Of a DNA stretch of 64,000 bases, positions 58,378 to 64,000 are shown piece after piece. This DNA comes from Kingdonia uniflora (taxonomy: Eukaryota > Streptophyta > Magnoliopsida > Ranunculales > Circaeasteraceae): contig JACGCM010002890.1 in assembly GCA_014058105.1 (NCBI GenBank), positions 2,852,001 to 2,916,000 of the forward strand. The letters run 5' to 3'. The first letter of the stretch is position 1, and every line of letters starts with the position of its first letter. Position numbers and translations under genes: made by a program. The notes beneath the pieces are model-generated. The model ran no database searches, was not told the DNA's origin, and worked only from the letters and a program-made list of their open reading frames with translations.

Positions 58378-59167
58378 TGAAGTGCATAAGGGTAGGCTGT
58401 GAACAGCAGTACAGAAGTCAGGGATTTGTTTGATGTGACCGCTGAGCTCATCTTGCTATTTTGGCATCGGTTGGGACCGTAGTATCGGTGGTGCCGGTGA
58501 TGGCGCTGTGGCCACCCGTAACACGGAGAGAGGCAGGCTCAGTGATTGAGAGTGGCGCGATGATGGAGATCGGCCCTGTTTTGTTTTCATGGGAACTATC
58601 TAGGTCGGGACATGTATGGTCGGGCCTCCTATAATTTGAAAACTTTGAAAAAAAAATTCAGCAGTTGGAAAAGTGGGTTGGGTACGGGCCCAAGTTTGGG
58701 TATGGGTTTGTTGAAGTATAATTGTGGGCTAGGGCCCAGGCGCTTGATCCTAGACCAGGCACTTTCGGTTGGGTTTTGGACCCAAATCATGCGGGTCAAA
58801 GGGAATACACTCATAGTTCGTTTCTCTCACGAACTATCTCACGACAAGCACAACTGATTTCGAGGTTCCCACCTCTACTTTGGTAGTCGGGACCACATCC
58901 TCTCCGATAGCCAGTAACACCGATAATTTGTAGGGATTTCAAGCTGTTGTGGCCGTGACGTGCTCACGCAATTCGTATCGATCTGTAACGTCAGGGACGT
59001 CGAAGAACTCCTCAACGGCATGGATTTAATGGGGTAGACCATACCGATTTTCATCTCCGCAAGTTTGTATGTTTGCTTGGAGCAACTCGGTTTGGGCGCT
59101 CACGAGTTCTAAAAGAAACACGTATCTCGCATTCATCTCGTCGAATCGAAGGATTGAAAGGTCGATT
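58378..59167 (-). other. Element C leader and presumed gag zone
   Basis: Between protease and 5' LTR there are only about 790 bases. The minus strand near the LTR gives RYVFLLELVSAQTELLQAN and EEFFDVPDVTDRYELREH; the middle (58440-58860) is GC-richer and unlike the rest. No full gag is visible, so gag is deleted or replaced. Confidence 0.5.
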
Positions 59168-59403
59168 TGATAACACTTTAGTGTAAACTAATTACGCGAA
59201 AGCCTATTAATCACGAAGGACACTAGTACATTCAATTGGGGGAAAAAATTGGGTTCTTGAGGAACCCTAATTTTACTTTATTGGAACTTTTTTAAAAACA
59301 AAACTAACTACTAGAGAAACTAAATGGAGCCTCTATTTCTAGAACTAAAGAGGGAGGGGCCAATTACAGTGAGAAACGTCCTATCTAGGGATATGCTATA
59401 TCA
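59168..59403 (-). repeat. Element C 5' LTR
   Basis: It begins TGATAACACTTTAG and ends GCTATATCA; pairs with 30889-31091. No clear primer site is left of it. Confidence 0.8.
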
Positions 59404-59488
59404 TATATGTTTTTTTCATAGTATTTTTAAATATTTAATCTAAAAACGTCCTCACTCTACTATGCACCAAATATCTTTTTCCCTGCAG

Positions 59489-59882
59489 AACGTTGTCTAC
59501 AAGTTGTTTTGAAGTCTACGTGAAGACGAGATACAGAAAGCCGTAGAAGAAAACTTGGAAATATTGAAAACCCTTAAAGACAAGCTAGGCCTAACTATTT
59601 ATTTTGGGGGAGATACAATCGGGTTAGCATACTTAGCCTTAGGAAATATTGCTCACTGGTTGGGGGGTGGTTGAAGAGATAAGTTAAGTTAATGCTTTGC
59701 AAGCCCACACATTCCCTCGATTATTCGCTTGGACTAAAAATTGTAAGGAAGTTCCTAGCATCAAAGAGAGCCTTCCCGATCGCGATAAAATGTTGTTATT
59801 TTTAAGATTCTTAAGGGATAAGTTTATTAAAATTCAGCGCCTTTCTATATCTCATAATCATTTGCTTTCTAGACATGTTTAA
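59489..59882 (+). pseudogene. Broken tau GST copy, piece 4: exon 2
   Basis: The acceptor CCCTGCAG ends at 59488. NVVYKLF then a stop at codon 8, followed by REDEIQKAVEENLEIL, YFGGDTIGLAYLALGNIAHW ([20 protein letters not shown] in the intact gene), a frameshift at GGGGGG near 59670, and from 59697 [15 protein letters not shown] to a shifted stop at 59882. Intron remnants are 30872-30888 and 59404-59488. Copy number two of a tandem GST pair, dead by stop, frameshifts and insertions. Confidence 0.9.
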
Positions 59883-59941
59883 AGTAATGGGGATACAATA
59901 ATTTTCTTATTCACTACCTAATGTTCTCATATAACTAAATT

Positions 59942-60155
59942 TGTTAGGAACCATTCAGTTGGGACCAACACGAACTGGGTTTAGGGTGGCCCACCGACTC
60001 CTAACCCTATAAAGTGTTAGAGGCTTCTTTTTATATCCCAAAAAGAGCTATGTTTTTGTAACCTCATAAGTTCTAATGAAAGCCAAAACTCTCTCTATAT
60101 CAATGTGTTGTGTGTGCATGGTTAGATAGATCATGGTTTGCTTTTGATCTCAACA
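59942..60155 (+). mobile_element. Possible short LTR of a copia-like element
   Basis: TGTTAGGAACC ... CTCAACA followed by CGTTATAAGCATCGACTC, which resembles the CGTTATCAGCACG-type sequence seen after some plant copia-like LTRs. CCCTATAAAG at about 60003 would be its TATA box. No second LTR copy or pol was seen, so this is tentative. Confidence 0.4.
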
Positions 60156-60649
60156 CGTTATAAGCATCGACTCTACGAGGAACTATTTGGATCATTAATT
60201 GGATATCCCCCTCTCTCACTATTACGAATTATATTGCGTTGTGAATAGGTATAATCAAAATTTTATATTGATTATAGTAGCTTATGGATAAACATATGAT
60301 TAGATCTATATGTATATGATTGTTTAGATTTGATTAGGGTAAAATTAGACCTTTTTAGGCCTTATTTTTACATTATATACCAAAATTTTACCTTTTTTCT
60401 AAGATTTGCTTTGAAAGATATTTTATTGCTACTTTTGACATTATTAGACTGCACGTGTAATTTTTTTGTGTAGCCTGTATTCCAATGGTCGTAAACATAA
60501 ATTTTATGCCTCTTAGAAGTAAACGGATCGACGGGAAATTGGTCGTAAAAACAATGAAAATTACAACGAATCTGTCAAATTTATTTTATGGCGACTGACA
60601 TAAGGATGACGTCATCCTAGGGTTTCAAGCTTGATGATGTCATCAAACT

Positions 60650-61080
60650 GCGAGGACGCACAATGCTGATGTATACACCATACAGGCTGAGCTAGTGGGT
60701 CCAACACGTACTATCGTGGTAAACCCTACTAACTAATATGGCAGGGAGTGTCCCACAAAGTACTGATGTGTCAAGCACGTGACATTAACAACGTGGCACC
60801 CTGGGTCCCACGTATTACTGATGGCATGGCACCGAGGGTCCTGCATGCTAACGTATCACTGCCATGTAGCAGGCTGAAGTGGCATTGGAGATCCCACAAC
60901 TGCTTAAGTGGCAGGTCACGTGGCATCGATAACGCGGCACTAGAGGTCCCACCAAAAGATGTTACACTTGCACGTGTCTTCTATGATATTGTACTTGGGG
61001 TCCTATATGCTGACGTGACACTTGGGGTTCATAGATCTGACGTGGCGCTAACGTGTCATGGCGACATGTCAGACCAAGTA
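60650..61080. repeat. Imperfect ACGT-rich repeat
   Basis: Many degenerate copies of a GTGGCAC...GGTCCCAC...CTGACGTGGC theme (for example near 60790, 60820, 60905, 60930, 61010 and 61040). ACGT cores (CACGTG, ACGTGGC) recur. The 124-residue open frame over it reflects the repeat rather than a known protein. Confidence 0.6.
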
Positions 61081-63398
61081 TTTAGTTATGAACACGGTTC
61101 AAACCGATCCAAACTAAGTTAGACCCCAATTTTTTATTTTTTTTAAAAAAAGATTTTTTTTTTGTTTTTGTATTTTTTATTCCTGCATTGACCTCTAGGA
61201 GGACGACTCTATTTTTTTGATATTTTGGAAAAATAGTTAGAGAGGATTAAGCATATTATTATTTTATTTTATTTGCAACATTTTATTTTATATTGGATAT
61301 AAAATAAGGTTTTAATTTACCCAATCTCTTATGCATGCTAATAGAATTTTAAAACACTGTATGCCCCTATATACTATTTATTCTAACTTGGGGGTTAGAG
61401 ATAAAACGAAACATTGACTAATTCAGATACGACTTAGAGTGATTTCTGAATACGTACACTCTAACTTTCAGGATATTACTAAGCACTCAATCAGTGATTG
61501 ACCTAGTCTAGTTTCTAAAAATATGGCTTCTAGTAACCAATTTTTCGTATCTTGGTGCAATTAGATGTTACCTACTCTATACACCTAAAGGAATCACTCA
61601 TCAGCCAATTTCTTATCCAAGCCCTTCGTTTTCCAAATCTCGTGAGTAAATGGTTATTTAGATTGCTCGAATCTATCCTAGGCTTTAAAATTGAGTCTCA
61701 GCCGTCAGATTCAATACAAAATTTTTGACTTACCTAACACTCCCAAAATGGCAATTGATCTGCCGAAATTGGCTAATTATTCAGGCAGACATCATTATTT
61801 TAGAATTTTGCTCCAAATCATATGGAAAAATTCACCTTCATCACTACTCTCTCCCTCTTTATATCACCCTCAGAACCCTGCGTTGGAATCCCTGCACAAT
61901 CCTTATAAAGTGTTCTAACCAATTCTCCAGGTTAAAGCTTCTCCCCTTCTTCAACCCTTGAACAATTGCTGCTCCTAAGCTTAAGTTCCCCTTCACAAAT
62001 TGTTGTTGATCATACTGAGTGCTCCACAATCTCAATAAATTTACTATATTTATGTTTTGATGACTTTAGAGTCTTCTCAATTTTTCCTTATGCCGTCTCC
62101 ACTAATATTTATTATTAATCTATAATAGAAGGGTGTCTTGTTCAGTTGAAGAATGCGCCAAAGACCGAGCAATAGAACTTCAACAAAATCTAGACCCAAA
62201 GAACCCTAGCTTCGTAAAATCTGTAGTACCGTCACATGTTAGTGGCGGTTTTTTGCTGGTATGATTGATATTGAATCAGGCATTAAAATTTGTTGAAAGT
62301 AGCTAAACATAACATATTGAATGTTATATAAAATCTTATCTCTTGTAATTTTATATATAGAATCCTACTAGACAATTATGCCATTTACACCTACTTAACC
62401 TACCGAAAGAGGACGCGGTGGTTACTTTAGTCGACACGAAAATCAAGAATCGTGCATAGTTAAATGTTTAGGCATGCCTAGAAGGGTATTTTCTACTGGA
62501 TAGAAAGCATTCTCCACCAGTCACAACTTCGTTGAGGGAGATGCTTTGGTATTCGAGCTAGTCAAGCCTGCCAAGTTTTAGGTCATCTTAATGCTTTGCT
62601 ATAGTTCTACGTCTTATAAAGTTCTGGAGGTCATAGTAATTTGGATTCTTTGAGTCAAATTTCATTATTTCTCTGTAGAGTTTACCTAATATAGGTTCCT
62701 TCTTTAATTCTTATAGGTGTATATTATCTGGGCATATAGTTCCTCGAGAGTTTAGGCCTTCAGAATTCAGACGCTCATAGCAACCAGATTGTCAAACAAC
62801 TGAGCACTTCAACTAAAGTTCATTCAAGCACAACAGACGGAGCAAACACGTTATTGGAATCTAGCCTTGAATCTAACTTCCCGACATTTCAATCTCACAC
62901 CACCGGTAGATTTTTGCAAGTATGATCAATCATTGACTTAAAATAATAGCATTTAGTTTATCATCTATAAATCTATAGTTTTATCTAAGATTGTACTTTT
63001 GAATTAAAAATCAGCAAAATGGGACGCTTGTTCTCTTTTAGCATGACACTTAGGTTGGGCCTAAATGCATTGAAGAAAAGTCCTTAAGTTGCAGATGGGA
63101 AATGTAAGTTGGGGATTCTTACCAATTACTTAAAATGGCGGGGAAAACCGCGTTAGGCCACATTTTGGTTAAACAATTAGGGAGTTTTCATGTGAATATG
63201 AAATGACTCACTTTTAGAGACAATAGATTTTTTATTATTGAAAGTGATGAAGTATCATAAGGCAACAAAGATCTTCCACAATTTTGAATGTAATCTTTTG
63301 ATTTAATTCGTTGTATTCTACCTTATTTTTATTTCAAATTAAGATAGATTATATTTGAGTATTTAGGAAATAAAAAAACTTTCTTAATTGGATTAGAA

Positions 63399-63463
63399 AT
63401 ATGACTAGAAGTAGAATGCTTGTACTATCTAATATGACTAGAAGTAGAATGCTCATATTATCT
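63399..63463. repeat. 32-bp tandem duplication
   Basis: ATATGACTAGAAGTAGAATG occurs twice, 32 bases apart. Confidence 0.8.
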
Positions 63464-63495
63464 ATCTCAATCTCTCTTCACTTCAATATCTAACC

Positions 63496-63606
63496 ATGGA
63501 GGTCACCCTTCAAAACGATAACAATCTCTTGAACAGATGGAGCTTCGAAGATGTTGAGGACCGTATTTCGCAAACCCGACTCTTTGGTTTCCATCTATTT
63601 CAATAG
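63496..63606 (+). other. Short ORF with RPS5-like N-terminus
   Basis: 36 residues: MEVTLQNDNNLLNRWSFEDV and a short unrelated tail. The NRWSFEDV stretch resembles the start of plant ribosomal protein S5, but nothing after it matches. It may be a gene fragment or chance. Confidence 0.25.
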
Positions 63607-64000
63607 CAATTGTCTTTTTGATGTTTGATGTATCTTCCCTCTCTCACATCATAAATTTTGTGTGAAGAACCCAATTGAAGGGGTAATATGTATGTTGATT
63701 GCTTATTGAATTTGAAGATGAATCATGACTACATCTATCGCCGACTTGATATTGCGTTGGGGCTGAATAAGTACTAATCTCCCTACTCAATGTTTCCCTT
63801 TATTGTTGACTTCTCTAATGCTTGCTGATGGATTCATGTCTAAGAGGGCATTTCTTTAAGTCTCTTTTAGGCTATATATTGCCATTAATTTTTCATTTTT
63901 AGCAACATTTGTTTGGTTGATCTTAGATTTTGCTTATAGTGATGTAATGCAAGTTAACAAACCAGTAAAAACTGTAAAGTAAGGACACTAGTGGGTATAA

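Larger units (their letters stand above)
30889..59403 (-). mobile_element. Element C: Reina-like gypsy element in the GST intron
   Basis: Minus-strand element with short LTRs (30889-31091 and 59168-59403), interrupted by element D at about 31230-54601 and by a LINE at 57259-57828. Without inserts it is about 4.6 kb. The pol order protease, RT, RNase H, integrase, chromodomain-like end, plus short LTRs, fits the Reina chromovirus lineage. No clear target duplication is seen (CGTCT left, TATAT right). All frames are broken. Confidence 0.85.
61131..64000. other. AT-rich sequence without assignable genes
   Basis: Long T and A runs at 61135-61200; two overlapping frames at 61691-61961 have no recognisable product. 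No LTR pair, TIR element or coding block was identified. Confidence 0.5.

Noticed and set aside
60748..61122. 124-residue protein
   Set aside because: Frame runs through degenerate DNA repeats; no domain seen.
61691..61961. Two overlapping plus-strand genes
   Set aside because: No recognisable domains, skewed AT-rich composition, overlapping frames.

Overview
The window is a gene-poor, AT-rich stretch of a plant nuclear genome, most likely a eudicot. I infer this from an intact two-exon tau-class glutathione S-transferase (GST) gene, from Tat-lineage, Reina-like and other LTR retrotransposons with plant-type primer sites and polypurine tracts, and from an L1-type LINE tail. Only one gene looks intact: the tau GST at 1998-2763. 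No tRNA, rRNA, CRISPR or bacterial features were seen.

Main result: almost everything between 3596 and 59882 is a second, tandem copy of the GST gene blown apart by nested retrotransposons. Its start codon lies at 3596. Element A (Tat, minus strand, 3609-15537) sits about 13 bases into exon 1. Exon 1 resumes at 15538-15791. Element E1 (Tat, minus, 15792-30856, flanked by a perfect TATTC duplication) follows. The last 10 bases of exon 1 and the GT splice donor lie at 30862-30873. Element C (Reina-like, minus, 30889-59403) sits in the intron. Exon 2 is at 59489-59882.

Inside this there is further nesting. Element C is cut in its chromodomain region by element D (Tat, plus, about 31230-54601). 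D is cut by element B (Tat, minus, 40315-52601, same family as E1). E1 is cut in its archaeal-type RNase H domain by a 2.86-kb solo LTR (23680-26543, GTTTA duplication). C also carries a truncated LINE (57259-57828). All pol genes are degraded, several at catalytic residues.

All four Tat elements (A, E1, B, D) carry, between integrase and 3' LTR, a block of extra genes on the strand opposite gag-pol: a large spliced aORF2 (gypsy-type transposon domain plus coiled coil), a small aORF1, and in three of them a further aORF0. Most are preceded by their own TATA-like box. Tandem-repeat arrays sit between integrase and this block in A and D. The solo LTR in E1 carries a striking array of 12-bp palindromes spaced exactly 21 bp apart.

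Flanks: 1-1361 is an LTR nested in a Tat LTR, 1362-1997 is the GST upstream region, and 59883-64000 holds a short LTR-like sequence, an ACGT-rich imperfect repeat and otherwise unassigned AT-rich DNA. All alignments were made by eye; domain borders are approximate, whereas LTR ends, splice sites and target duplications marked as exact were read base by base.
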